13,116 nt of DNA from Desulfobulbaceae bacterium. Its GTDB lineage: Bacteria > Desulfobacterota > Desulfobulbia > Desulfobulbales > Desulfurivibrionaceae. A program made the translations under genes and the position numbers. Positions 5,614-12,670 of this stretch are shown piece by piece. The stretch covers positions 20,760 through 33,875 of the forward strand of contig DOZO01000036.1 of assembly GCA_003517965.1 (NCBI GenBank), read 5' to 3'. The notes below the pieces were generated by a model, which was not told where the DNA came from, searched no databases, and worked only from the letters and a program-made list of their open reading frames with translations. The first letter of the stretch is position 1, and each line of letters opens with the position of its first letter.

Positions 5614-6816
5614 ATGCCGATTTTCTCCCTCAAGGAGGCCCAACGGCTGATTGTCAGCCATTGCTCTGTCCTGGCGACGGAGGCCATCCCATTATCGGAA
5701 GCCGGGAATCGCATCGCAGCCCAAGTCATCAGGGCCACCCATGCCGTGCCTGACTTTGCCCGCTCTGCCATGGACGGCTATGCTGTCAACAGCCATGACC
5801 TGACCAGCAACCCAAAAGAGCCGGTAACCTTAAAGGTGACAGGTGAGATTGCCGCAGGCACCACCGATCTGCCAAGGCTTGCCAAAAAAACCGCCATCGC
5901 CATCATGACCGGCGGAGCCTTGCCGCCAGGAGCGAATCAGGTTGTCCCCTTTGAAAGCTGCCAGCGCCAAGAAGGCCTGGTGCTGGTTAACAGCCCGCCT
6001 CGTCCCGGTGCCTTCATCCGCGCCCGAGGCACAGACCTCGCCGCCAGACAAATCATTGTCCGGGCCGGTGCCAGGATCGAGGCCCAGCATCTCCCCCTCC
6101 TTGCCGAAAGCGGTCTGGCCCAGGTTCCCATTGTTGCCCGTCCGGAACTGGCTATCATCTGTACAGGCAGCGAATTGCTCGACACAGCTGACACCCCGGA
6201 AACCGGGCAGATCATTAGCGGCAACCGTTTTCTGCTTGCCGCTCTCATCAAGGATGCAGGGGCAACCTCTCTGAATCTTGGCCTGGTGGCCGATGACTGC
6301 GAGCAGATTGTCGCCACCCTGCACGATGCCCTACATGGCCCGGCCCAAGCGGTACTCACCACCGGCGGCATGGGGCCAGGCAACTACGATCTCCTGCCCC
6401 AGGCTTTTGCCAAACTCGGGATTCACCCCTTGTACACCTCACTGGCAGTCCGGCCTGGGCGCTCGACCATGTTCGGCCTTTACAAAGGCAAACCAGTCTT
6501 TGCCCTGCCCGGCCCGCCGCCTGCGGTCTTCCTGCTCTTTCACGAACTTGTCCTACCAGCCTTGCGCAAGATGCAGGGTCAACAGCATCCCTTGCGCCCA
6601 CTTCTGCGCGCCACCCTCACCACCTCTATCCTGCTGAAAAAAACCGGGCTACTTAACCTGAAAGGCGCGGTGGCCCAAATAAACGGCAAGACCCTCACCG
6701 CCCGACCAACCCATAAAAACGAGGCGGCCAACGCCATCATTCATCTGCCCTCAAACCGGAGGCATTTGCTGGCCGGGGAAGATGTCTCCCTGCGTCTCTG
6801 CACCCCTGACTTTTAA
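5614..6816 (+). CDS. moeA: MoeA-like molybdopterin molybdenumtransferase with divergent active-site motifs
   Basis: MoeA inserts molybdate into adenylylated molybdopterin. This 400-residue protein has the MoeA domain order. DFARSAMDGYA is at 47-57, MTGGALPPGANQVVPFE at 98-114, CTGSELL at 183-189, TTGGMGPGNYDLL at 249-261, the loop AVRPGRSTMFG at 278-288, FALPGPPPAVF at 296-306, and a small C-terminal beta domain after about 325. Differences from E. coli MoeA are visible. The paired lysines of the KPGK loop are arginines (280 and 283), LPGNP has become LPGPP, and the SVGE/D loop is GPGN. Asp54 of the MDGY motif and Asp259 of NYD are kept. It may be a specialised paralogue acting beside a conventional MoeA elsewhere. 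ATG 5614 follows mobA by 3 nt and has only a weak ribosome binding site, so coupling is likely. Confidence 0.9.
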   Translation: MPIFSLKEAQRLIVSHCSVLATEAIPLSEAGNRIAAQVIRATHAVPDFARSAMDGYAVNSHDLTSNPKEPVTLKVTGEIAAGTTDLPRLAKKTAIAIMTGGALPPGANQVVPFESCQRQEGLVLVNSPPRPGAFIRARGTDLAARQIIVRAGARIEAQHLPLLAESGLAQVPIVARPELAIICTGSELLDTADTPETGQIISGNRFLLAALIKDAGATSLNLGLVADDCEQIVATLHDALHGPAQAVLTTGGMGPGNYDLLPQAFAKLGIHPLYTSLAVRPGRSTMFGLYKGKPVFALPGPPPAVFLLFHELVLPALRKMQGQQHPLRPLLRATLTTSILLKKTGLLNLKGAVAQINGKTLTARPTHKNEAANAIIHLPSNRRHLLAGEDVSLRLCTPDF

Positions 6817-6844
6817 CCAGGCCCAAGTTTTAAAGAGGATATCC

Positions 6845-8113
6845 ATGCTCGAATTACGCTTTATCAGAGAAAACCTGAACCTCGTCAAAGAGAAACTCAC
6901 CTTCCGGGGGATCACCGATTCCCGCATTGACGATTTTGCCGCCATCGACCTTCAGCGCCGCACCCTGCTTTCTGAGGTGGAATCGCTGCGCAACAAACGC
7001 AAGACCGCTTCCCAGGAAATTGGCGAACTTAAAAAAGCGGGGGTTGACGCCGAAGGCCCCATGGCCGCAATGCGTCAGGTGGGAGAGAAGATCAAGGAGA
7101 TCGAAAACGATCTGGTCAGCCTGGAGGAAGATCTGCAGAGCATCGTTCTGACCCTGCCCAACCTCTGCGACGATTCCGTACCCCGTGGCGCAGCCGACAC
7201 CGACAACCTGGAAATCAAGCGTTGGGGCACGCCGCCGCAATTCACCTTTACAGCCAAGGCCCACCATGAGCTGGGTGAAGCAGCCGGGATCATCGATTTT
7301 GAACGGGCGGCCAAACTCTCCGGGGCCCGCTTTGCCGTGCTGAAAGGCTTTGCCTCCCGTCTGGAGCGAGCCCTGATCAACTTTATGCTCGATCTCCACA
7401 CCCAGAGGCATGGCTACACAGAGATCCTCCCCCCATTTCTGGTAAATTCCCAGACTATGACCGCCACCGGCCAGCTGCCGAAATTCGAGGCAGATCTCTT
7501 CCGCATCAAGGATTGGGATCTTTGGCTGATCCCCACGGCCGAGGTGCCGGTGACCAATCTGCACCGGGACGAAACCCTGGCCGAGCACGAACTCCCAATC
7601 AAGTACACGGCCTACACCCCCTGCTTCCGTTCCGAGGCCGGAGCCTATGGCCGCGATACCAGGGGGCTGATCCGCCAGCATCAGTTCGATAAAGTTGAGC
7701 TGGTGAAATTCACTACCCCGGAGACCTCAGGCGCTGAACTGGAACGCCTGCTGGCAGACGCGGAAGAGGTGTTACAATTACTTGAGCTGCCTTACCGAGT
7801 GGTGCTGCTCTGCAGCGGGGATCTTGGTTTTTCCGCCAACAAGACTTACGACATCGAGGTATGGATACCAGCCCAGGAGACCTATCGAGAGATTTCCTCA
7901 TGCAGTAATTTTGGGGATTTTCAGGCCAGACGGGGGGGAATCAGGTATCGGCCCAAGGGTCAGAACAAAAGCGCCCTGGTCCATACCTTAAACGGCAGCG
8001 GCCTGGCGGTCGGACGAACCCTGGCTGCTATTTTTGAAAACTATCAACAGTCCGATGGCAGCATCGCTATTCCCAAGGTGCTTGCACCCTATTTTGAAAA
8101 CAGATTTGCGTAG
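6845..8113 (+). CDS. serS: Seryl-tRNA synthetase
   Basis: This class II aminoacyl-tRNA synthetase charges tRNA-Ser (and tRNA-Sec where present). It has 422 residues, close to E. coli SerRS (430). An N-terminal coiled-coil arm spans about 27-100, containing SEVESLRNKRKTASQEIGEL. The catalytic domain includes TAEVPVTNL, motif 2 CFRSEAGAYGRDTRGLIRQHQF, the serine-binding SSCSNFGDFQARR region, and motif 3 LNGSGLAVGRTLAAIFENYQ. An upstream in-frame ATG at 6782 lies inside moeA; ATG 6845 is chosen because MLELRFIRENL is the family start and AGAGGA (6834-6839) lies 5 nt before it. The 28-nt gap after moeA, with no visible terminator, suggests co-transcription. The TAG stop lies inside a palindrome shared with the converging gene. 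Confidence 0.97.
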   Translation: MLELRFIRENLNLVKEKLTFRGITDSRIDDFAAIDLQRRTLLSEVESLRNKRKTASQEIGELKKAGVDAEGPMAAMRQVGEKIKEIENDLVSLEEDLQSIVLTLPNLCDDSVPRGAADTDNLEIKRWGTPPQFTFTAKAHHELGEAAGIIDFERAAKLSGARFAVLKGFASRLERALINFMLDLHTQRHGYTEILPPFLVNSQTMTATGQLPKFEADLFRIKDWDLWLIPTAEVPVTNLHRDETLAEHELPIKYTAYTPCFRSEAGAYGRDTRGLIRQHQFDKVELVKFTTPETSGAELERLLADAEEVLQLLELPYRVVLLCSGDLGFSANKTYDIEVWIPAQETYREISSCSNFGDFQARRGGIRYRPKGQNKSALVHTLNGSGLAVGRTLAAIFENYQQSDGSIAIPKVLAPYFENRFA

Positions 8114-8137
8114 GGGCACGGCATGACGTGCCCCTAC
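8110..8137. repeat. 28-nt REP-like palindrome containing both convergent stop codons
   Basis: GTAGGGGCACG (8110-8120) pairs perfectly with CGTGCCCCTAC (8127-8137) around GCATGA. Only one pair (8121/8126) of the 28-nt palindrome is mismatched. The stop TAG of serS (8111-8113) and the stop TAG of the minus-strand regulator gene (8134-8136) are both inside it. No U-run follows on either strand, so it is not a classical terminator, though the stem would be very stable RNA. Palindromes of the GTAGGGGCACGG type occur, to my knowledge, as dispersed repeats in diverse bacterial genomes. Confidence 0.75.
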
Positions 8138-9546
8138 CGCAAGACAAACCGGTTCTTGCCGCTCTGCTTGGCCTCATACATGTTCTGGTCAGCCCGCTCC
8201 AGCAGCTTCAGACCGCTTTCGTCCTCACGGTATTGGGTTACGCCAATACTCACAGTTTTTTGCACTGTTTCCTGAGGGTTCGGCTGAAAAACCACCCCGG
8301 CAAAACCGGCCCTGATTCGCTCCGCCACCACGGTCGCCTGTTCACCGCTGGTAGCCGGTAAAATGATGGTAAATTCCTCTCCGCCGTACCGACAGGGAAT
8401 ATCACTGACCCGAACCGCCTCGGCAATCACCTGACCCAACCGGGCCAAAACCAAGTCTCCATCAGCATGCCCGTATGTGTCATTATGGTGCTTGAAATTG
8501 TCTATATCCAGCAGCAACAGCGAAAGCGGCTGGTCATGCCGGATAGCCCGCTCCACCTCAAGCTTAAGGTGGGTATTGAAATAACGTTTATTAAAAAGCT
8601 TGGTCAGCTCATCAATCAGACTAAGCTCTTTATAGCGGCTTTCGCTTGCAGCCAAGGCCTTTTCGGCCTTGACCCGTTCGGTGATATCGGTGATATGCTC
8701 AACAATTCCGATAAGATCACCTGCCGGCCCCTTGAAGGGCGTGGAGATGATACTGTAATATGCCACAGTCCCATCAATCCCTTCCTTTTCTATCTCGCTT
8801 TCAATACGTTGTTCCCCGTTACTAATGCGCTGCAAAGTACATTCTTTAGTATTGCATAAGCAGGAAGGAAAAATCTCATAACATTTATGATCCTGTGACG
8901 CCTTTCTATCCACCCCGGCCATCTTGAGAAAAGAATCATTGCAACGCAGGATATTGTAATGCTTGTCCACCAGGATAATACCGCCAGCAACGGTTTTAAA
9001 TATCTGGTTTATCTCGATGTAGGCCTGCTCCGCCTCCATGGCCATGGCATTAGCCCGGCCTATCGCCTCTTCCAGTTGCAGATTGTTGTCTGCCAGCTCT
9101 TCCCGGATTTTACTCAGGGCCAAATCAGCCTTTTTCCGTTGCAGGCAATCCTGTACATGCATGAAAGCAGCGTTCAGCCAGATATCCATAATCTGCTTCT
9201 CAACCGGCTTGGCTATGAAAAAATTAACCCCGGCAGCAATGGCCGTAGCAATATCCTCCGGGCTATCCTTGCCAGAAATCATCAGAATGGTGAGATATTT
9301 CCCCAGCTCGGAGACGCGGAATGTTTTGACAAGCTCCAATCCGTCCATATCCGGCAACAGCCAATCCATGAGAACAAGGTGCGGGACACTGGCGGCAAAA
9401 GCCTCCTTGGCCGAGGCGGCAGTGGTACAGGAAACAGTGCTGTATCCATGGCTTTCCACGATTTTTTGCCAAAGATCACAGACAATTTGATCATCTTCAA
9501 CAATCAGAGCGGTGAGCTCTCCTTCTCTTGGCGCACATTCTTTCAA
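8134..9546 (-). CDS. Response regulator with REC, PAS and GGDEF domains (diguanylate cyclase)
   Basis: This 470-residue cytosolic signalling protein is predicted to make cyclic di-GMP. The REC domain (about 11-125) has acidic residues Glu17, Asp18 and Asp19, phospho-acceptor Asp61 in LVLMDWLLPDMDG and Lys113 in AKP. A helical linker (about 135-180) leads to a PAS domain (about 180-290) ending in the typical GIVEHITDITERVKAEKAL. The GGDEF domain (about 308-470) has an intact GGEEF at 388-392. It also keeps the inhibitory I-site RVSD at 379-382, five residues upstream, so product feedback is likely. The PAS holds Cys222, 229, 231 and 236. The start is TTG 9546, supported by GGAGGT 6 nt upstream. 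No histidine kinase is adjacent, so the partner is encoded elsewhere. It lies downstream of ddl with a 104-nt gap. Confidence 0.93.
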   Translation of the reverse strand: MKECAPREGELTALIVEDDQIVCDLWQKIVESHGYSTVSCTTAASAKEAFAASVPHLVLMDWLLPDMDGLELVKTFRVSELGKYLTILMISGKDSPEDIATAIAAGVNFFIAKPVEKQIMDIWLNAAFMHVQDCLQRKKADLALSKIREELADNNLQLEEAIGRANAMAMEAEQAYIEINQIFKTVAGGIILVDKHYNILRCNDSFLKMAGVDRKASQDHKCYEIFPSCLCNTKECTLQRISNGEQRIESEIEKEGIDGTVAYYSIISTPFKGPAGDLIGIVEHITDITERVKAEKALAASESRYKELSLIDELTKLFNKRYFNTHLKLEVERAIRHDQPLSLLLLDIDNFKHHNDTYGHADGDLVLARLGQVIAEAVRVSDIPCRYGGEEFTIILPATSGEQATVVAERIRAGFAGVVFQPNPQETVQKTVSIGVTQYREDESGLKLLERADQNMYEAKQSGKNRFVLR

Positions 9547-9552
9547 GATAAA

Positions 9553-9558
9553 ACCTCC
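9553..9558 (-). promoter_or_regulatory. Strong ribosome binding site for a TTG start
   Basis: Minus-strand GGAGGT is followed by 6 nt and TTG at 9546-9544. No ATG or GTG in frame near the REC start has a comparable site. Confidence 0.65.
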
Positions 9559-9650
9559 AGCTGATTATCCGTCAATACCCGATAATACTCTTTGTAACTC
9601 TCTAATCTTGGATTACGAACCGGTGATCTTTCGTTATTTCTGTTGGTTCA

Positions 9651-10694
9651 TCATTTCTCGACCAAGGCCAGTTCAATCAACCGGTCAAGCAGGGCCGCAA
9701 AAGGCAGACCATGAACAGCCGCCGCCTGGGGCAGCAGGCTGGTCGGAGTCATCCCGGGGATAGTGTTGGTCTCCAGCACATAGATGCCATCAGCAGCGAC
9801 AATCATGTCTGTCCGACTGTATCCTTTAAGCTGCAAGGCCCGATGCGCGGCAAGCGCGATTTCCTGTGCCCTGGCGGTTAACTCAGCAGACAACTCAGCC
9901 GGGCAAACTTCTTTGGAGGCTCCTTTTTTATACTTGGCATCATAGTCGAAGAATGCATATTCCTCGCCGGGGATAATCTCAACGATGGGCAGGGCGATAA
10001 GCTCATTGTTGCCAAGCACCCCGCCGGTAATCTCCCGACCTTGTACATACTGCTCAACCATGACCTCGCTGTCATAGGCAAAGGCCTTGACCAGCCCTTG
10101 GGCCAGTTCCTCTTCGCTCCGAGCCAGGCTCATCCCCAGGCTTGAGCCCTGGCGAATTGGTTTGATAACCACCGGCAAGGAAAGCCTCTCCAGCAGGCGG
10201 CGAGGATTTGTCTGATCTGTCAGCCGCGCCATCTCCCAAGCCGCCACAGTAAGTCCCACCTGGCGATAGATAATTTTGGCCAGATTCTTGTCCATGGCCA
10301 GGGCGCTGCCCAGCACTCCGGCACCCTGATATGGAATCTCCAGCAGATCGAGAAAGCCCTGCATGGTGCCATCCTCCCCCAGAGGCCCGTGCAACAGGAT
10401 AAAGGCCATATCTATCTGTGCGGCATCCATGACCAGCTGGGCCAGATCGGTGGCCGGATCATAGCGGCGCACCTCATATTTTTCCCGGCTGAGTGCCTTT
10501 TCTACCTCTTGAGCTCCAGCCAGCGAGACCTCACGCTCACCGGATTTGCCCCCGGCAATAAGGGCCAGACGAATCTTACCGCCACTAGGCATAAGTTTCG
10601 TATGAGCAGACAAGCTGCTCAACTCAGCTTTGCACCCACAGGGTATAAGTTTCGTATGAGCAGACAAGCTGCTCAACTCAGCTTTATTTTCCAT
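9651..10694 (-). CDS. ddl: D-alanine-D-alanine ligase with N-terminal repeat insertion
   Basis: Ddl joins two D-alanines with ATP for peptidoglycan precursors. The ATP-grasp protein shows the N-terminal IRLALIAGGKSGEREVSLAGA, HGPLGEDGTMQGFLDLLEIPYQGAG, KPIRQGSSLGMS (glycine-rich ATP loop), the substrate-loop region YDAKYKKGASKEVCPAELS, and the metal-binding end GYSRTDMIVAADGIYVLETNTIPGMTPTSLLPQAA. From ATG 10694 it has 347 residues, against about 305-320 in the family. The excess is two 18-residue repeats, KAELSSLSAHTKLIPCGC and KAELSSLSAHTKLMPSGG. Deleting 36 residues after codon 4 gives MENKIRLALIAGG, a normal Ddl start of 311 residues. A start at ATG 10592 (MPSGGKIRL) is possible but has no ribosome binding site; 10694 has a weak GGA at about 8 nt. 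It is divergent from the GlcD-type gene. Confidence 0.93.
   Translation of the reverse strand: MENKAELSSLSAHTKLIPCGCKAELSSLSAHTKLMPSGGKIRLALIAGGKSGEREVSLAGAQEVEKALSREKYEVRRYDPATDLAQLVMDAAQIDMAFILLHGPLGEDGTMQGFLDLLEIPYQGAGVLGSALAMDKNLAKIIYRQVGLTVAAWEMARLTDQTNPRRLLERLSLPVVIKPIRQGSSLGMSLARSEEELAQGLVKAFAYDSEVMVEQYVQGREITGGVLGNNELIALPIVEIIPGEEYAFFDYDAKYKKGASKEVCPAELSAELTARAQEIALAAHRALQLKGYSRTDMIVAADGIYVLETNTIPGMTPTSLLPQAAAVHGLPFAALLDRLIELALVEK
10591..10685 (-). repeat. Two in-frame 54-bp tandem hairpin repeats inside ddl
   Basis: An identical 41-bp block occurs at 10591-10631 and 10645-10685, with a 54-bp period. The 13-nt tails after each block (in the minus direction) are related but diverged, with 7 of 13 bases alike. 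Each block contains TGAGCAG-CTTGT-CTGCTCA, a perfect 7-bp hairpin with a 5-nt loop. Each tail can also form a tiny stem (ACCC/GGGT in one, GCC/GGC in the other). Because 54 is a multiple of three, the repeats are translated as an 18-residue repeat without breaking the frame. Confidence 0.9.
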
Positions 10695-10846
10695 AGCTTT
10701 TTTCCGAATAGTTGCGTACTGATTGCAAGATGGTTATCAAATCATCATTATTATCAAAATATATCTTTATAATAGGTTCCCGATATATTTTGTAGATTTT
10801 TTTGAAATCAGCAGAAAAAATCCCTGCCTTGCGGAAACAGCTCGCG

Positions 10847-12244
10847 ATGAATAAAAAAACTCTCCAGGAACTGCGAAAAATTGTCGGCCAGGATCAAGTG
10901 ACCACGGTCCCGGAAGAGCTGGCCTGTTACTCCTATGACGGCACCGGTCAGGAATATCTTCCTGCCGCCGTAGTCTTTCCCGGCTCCACCGAGGAAATTT
11001 GCCGCATCATGCAACTGGCATCAGCTACCCCTTTTACCGTAGTGCCCCGAGGAGCAGGTACCGGCATGACCGGCGGCGCCTTGCCGGTGGCAGGCGGTCT
11101 GGTCATGGTCATGAGTCGCCTGAATCGCATCCTGGAAATCGACCGCGACAACCAGATCGCCATACTCCAACCAGGGGTCATCACCGGCGATCTGCGTAAA
11201 GCAGCGGGGCGGCACGGCCTCTATTACCCGCCGGACCCGGCCAGCCTTAAGTTCTGCACCATGGGCGGCAATGTCGCTGAATGCGCCGGCGGACCAAGCG
11301 CGGTTAAGTATGGGGTGACCCGCGACTATGTCCTGGGTCTGGAAGCGGTACTACCCGATGGCCGCCTCATCCATACCGGGGTCAGAACCGCCAAGGGGGT
11401 GGTAGGCTACGATCTTACCCGGTTGCTGGTGGGCTCGGAAGGAACCCTGGCCATCATCACCCAGATTACGGTAAGGCTCCTTCCTGCCCCGGAGGCTCGC
11501 AGTATTCTGCTGGTTCTCTGTCGCGGCATGGTCGAGGCCACCAGTCTGGTGGCGGGCATTCTCGCCCACCATACCCCGTGTACCCTGGAATACATGGACC
11601 GAACTGCCCTGGCCATTGTCCAAAATAAACTGCCGTTTCCCCTTCCAGAAGAGGTCGGTGCCCTTCTCCTGATTGAGCTTGACGGTCAGAAAGATTCCGT
11701 TGCCCTGGCCACCAGTCAACTGACGAAGTTTTTGCAGGCCCAACCGGGGATCATCCAGAGCCGCACCGCCGAAAGTGCAGACGAAGCAGAGCAACTCTGG
11801 GCAGCACGGCGCGCTATCTCCCCTGCCGCCTTCAGCCTCAAGCCCCATAAAATGAGCGAAGACGTGGTGGTTCCCCGCAGCCACCTACCGCAACTGGTCT
11901 CCTGCACCGAGGCCTTGCACCGGGAACTCGGGGTCGTCATCTTCACCTTCGGCCATGCCGGAGACGGCAATATCCATGTCAATATCATGCTCGACCGGAG
12001 TATCCCGCAAGAGGTGCGCCAGGCCAATACCGCCAAACAGCTTCTTTTTGAGGAAGTGCTGCGCCTGGGCGGCACCCTGTCCGGCGAGCATGGCATTGGC
12101 CTGACCAAAGCAGCGTATCTGGCCATGGAGCTTGACCAATCGACCATAACGCTCATGCAGGAGATAAAAAGGCTTTTTGACCCACTAAACATTTTAAATC
12201 CAGGAAAAATCTTCCCCCCCCCAATTGATTCAGAAAAACATTGA
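10847..12244 (+). CDS. GlcD-family FAD-binding oxidoreductase (glycolate/D-lactate dehydrogenase type)
   Basis: This 465-residue flavoprotein of the GlcD/D-lactate dehydrogenase family oxidises a 2-hydroxy acid; the exact substrate is not readable. The FAD-binding PCMH domain shows PRGAGTGMTGGALPVAGGLV (67-86), the YPPDPASLKFCTMGGNVAECAGGP region (127-150) and GYDLTRLLVGSEGTLAIIT (187-205). The C-terminal substrate domain has FTFGHAGDGNIHVNI and GGTLSGEHGIGLTK, and ends LFDPLNILNPGKIFP as expected. The open frame extends to a TTG at 10802, but ATG 10847 starts just before the usual LRKIVG helix and has GGAAAC about 10 nt upstream. Partner subunits such as GlcE or the iron-sulfur GlcF are absent next to it, so electrons may go to a partner encoded elsewhere. 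The 152-nt divergent gap towards ddl is AT-rich and contains TATAAT (10768-10773) without a good -35 box. Confidence 0.92.
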   Translation: MNKKTLQELRKIVGQDQVTTVPEELACYSYDGTGQEYLPAAVVFPGSTEEICRIMQLASATPFTVVPRGAGTGMTGGALPVAGGLVMVMSRLNRILEIDRDNQIAILQPGVITGDLRKAAGRHGLYYPPDPASLKFCTMGGNVAECAGGPSAVKYGVTRDYVLGLEAVLPDGRLIHTGVRTAKGVVGYDLTRLLVGSEGTLAIITQITVRLLPAPEARSILLVLCRGMVEATSLVAGILAHHTPCTLEYMDRTALAIVQNKLPFPLPEEVGALLLIELDGQKDSVALATSQLTKFLQAQPGIIQSRTAESADEAEQLWAARRAISPAAFSLKPHKMSEDVVVPRSHLPQLVSCTEALHRELGVVIFTFGHAGDGNIHVNIMLDRSIPQEVRQANTAKQLLFEEVLRLGGTLSGEHGIGLTKAAYLAMELDQSTITLMQEIKRLFDPLNILNPGKIFPPPIDSEKH

Positions 12245-12270
12245 CAATAAAAGCCATGATCGGCTATAAA
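12241..12270 (+). promoter_or_regulatory. Sigma-70 promoter of rpsU overlapping the upstream stop codon
   Basis: TTGACA (12241-12246) is separated by 18 bp from TATAAA (12265-12270). This is a perfect -35 box and a -10 box matching five of six bases. The TGA stop of the GlcD-type gene (12242-12244) lies within the -35 box. The predicted start is near 12277, about 44 nt before rpsU. Confidence 0.7.
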
Positions 12271-12320
12271 AACTGATTATTTTAAAAAGTAATGTTGCAA
12301 ACCCACATACTGGAGAAATC

Positions 12321-12515
12321 ATGATCGAAATAGAGGTAAGAGGGGATATCGAACAGGCAATTCGGCTGCTCAAGAAAAAAATGCAGCTTGACGGGATGAA
12401 GAAAGAACTCAAACGTCGCGAATACTACGAAAAACCCAGCGACAAACGCCGTCGCAAGCAAGCCGAGTCCAAACGAAAAATCCGCAAACTCATGATGCGC
12501 GGCGAGCGAGACTAA
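12321..12515 (+). CDS. rpsU: 30S ribosomal protein bS21
   Basis: This 64-residue, strongly basic protein has the bS21 layout. A short N-terminal strand (MIEIEVRGD) leads to a first helix (IEQAIRLLKKKMQLDGMKKELKRREYYEKPSDKRRRK) and an Arg/Lys-rich C-terminal helix ending KRKIRKLMMRGERD. REYYEKPSDKRRRK corresponds to the conserved R-x-F/Y-Y-E-K-P-S motif. bS21 sits on the 30S platform near the anti-Shine-Dalgarno end of 16S rRNA and helps initiation. GGAG (12312-12315) lies 5 nt before ATG 12321, and a strong promoter precedes it. The gene is monocistronic in appearance. The usual dnaG-rpoD neighbours of enterobacterial rpsU are absent. Confidence 0.95.
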   Translation: MIEIEVRGDIEQAIRLLKKKMQLDGMKKELKRREYYEKPSDKRRRKQAESKRKIRKLMMRGERD

Positions 12516-12615
12516 GCCGTTGTAAAAAGTGTTGGACGTTTCGTGTGGTCAAAACGGCATAAGGAGCCGTACAATTAACGGCCAGCATTATACAGGTTAT
12601 TTCTTAACGGCTCCT
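12516..12615. repeat. Repeated GCCGTT/AACGGC elements after rpsU
   Basis: The gap downstream of rpsU contains GCCGTT (12516-12521), AACGGC (12553-12558), and TTAACGGC twice (12575-12582 and 12604-12611). It also has a 9-bp inverted repeat AGGAGCCGT (12562-12570) / ACGGCTCCT (12607-12615) around a 36-nt loop. Alternative pairings between the elements are possible. No U-run follows either stem, so this is not a clear intrinsic terminator. It could be a structured 3' UTR or an unrecognised recombination or regulatory site. Confidence 0.5.
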
Positions 12616-12670
12616 AACCTTGCCATTCTTCCTCGTTTGCCCCATCGGCTTAATCAGCCTAATCGGATAA

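Noticed and set aside
6854..7681. Long open frame antisense to serS
   Set aside because: It is a GC-rich shadow of the serS coding frame, with no recognisable motifs and no ribosome binding site.
10591..10685. Possible CRISPR array
   Set aside because: There are only two copies, the 13-nt interval is too short for a spacer, the units are coding and in frame, and no cas gene is nearby.
12516..12670. Integron attI/attC region beside the recombinase gene
   Set aside because: No attC core sites (RYYYAAC/GTTRRRY pair) or cassette structure was found, and the visible recombinase part resembles chromosomal XerC/XerD. The IntI-specific insert would be in the unseen part.
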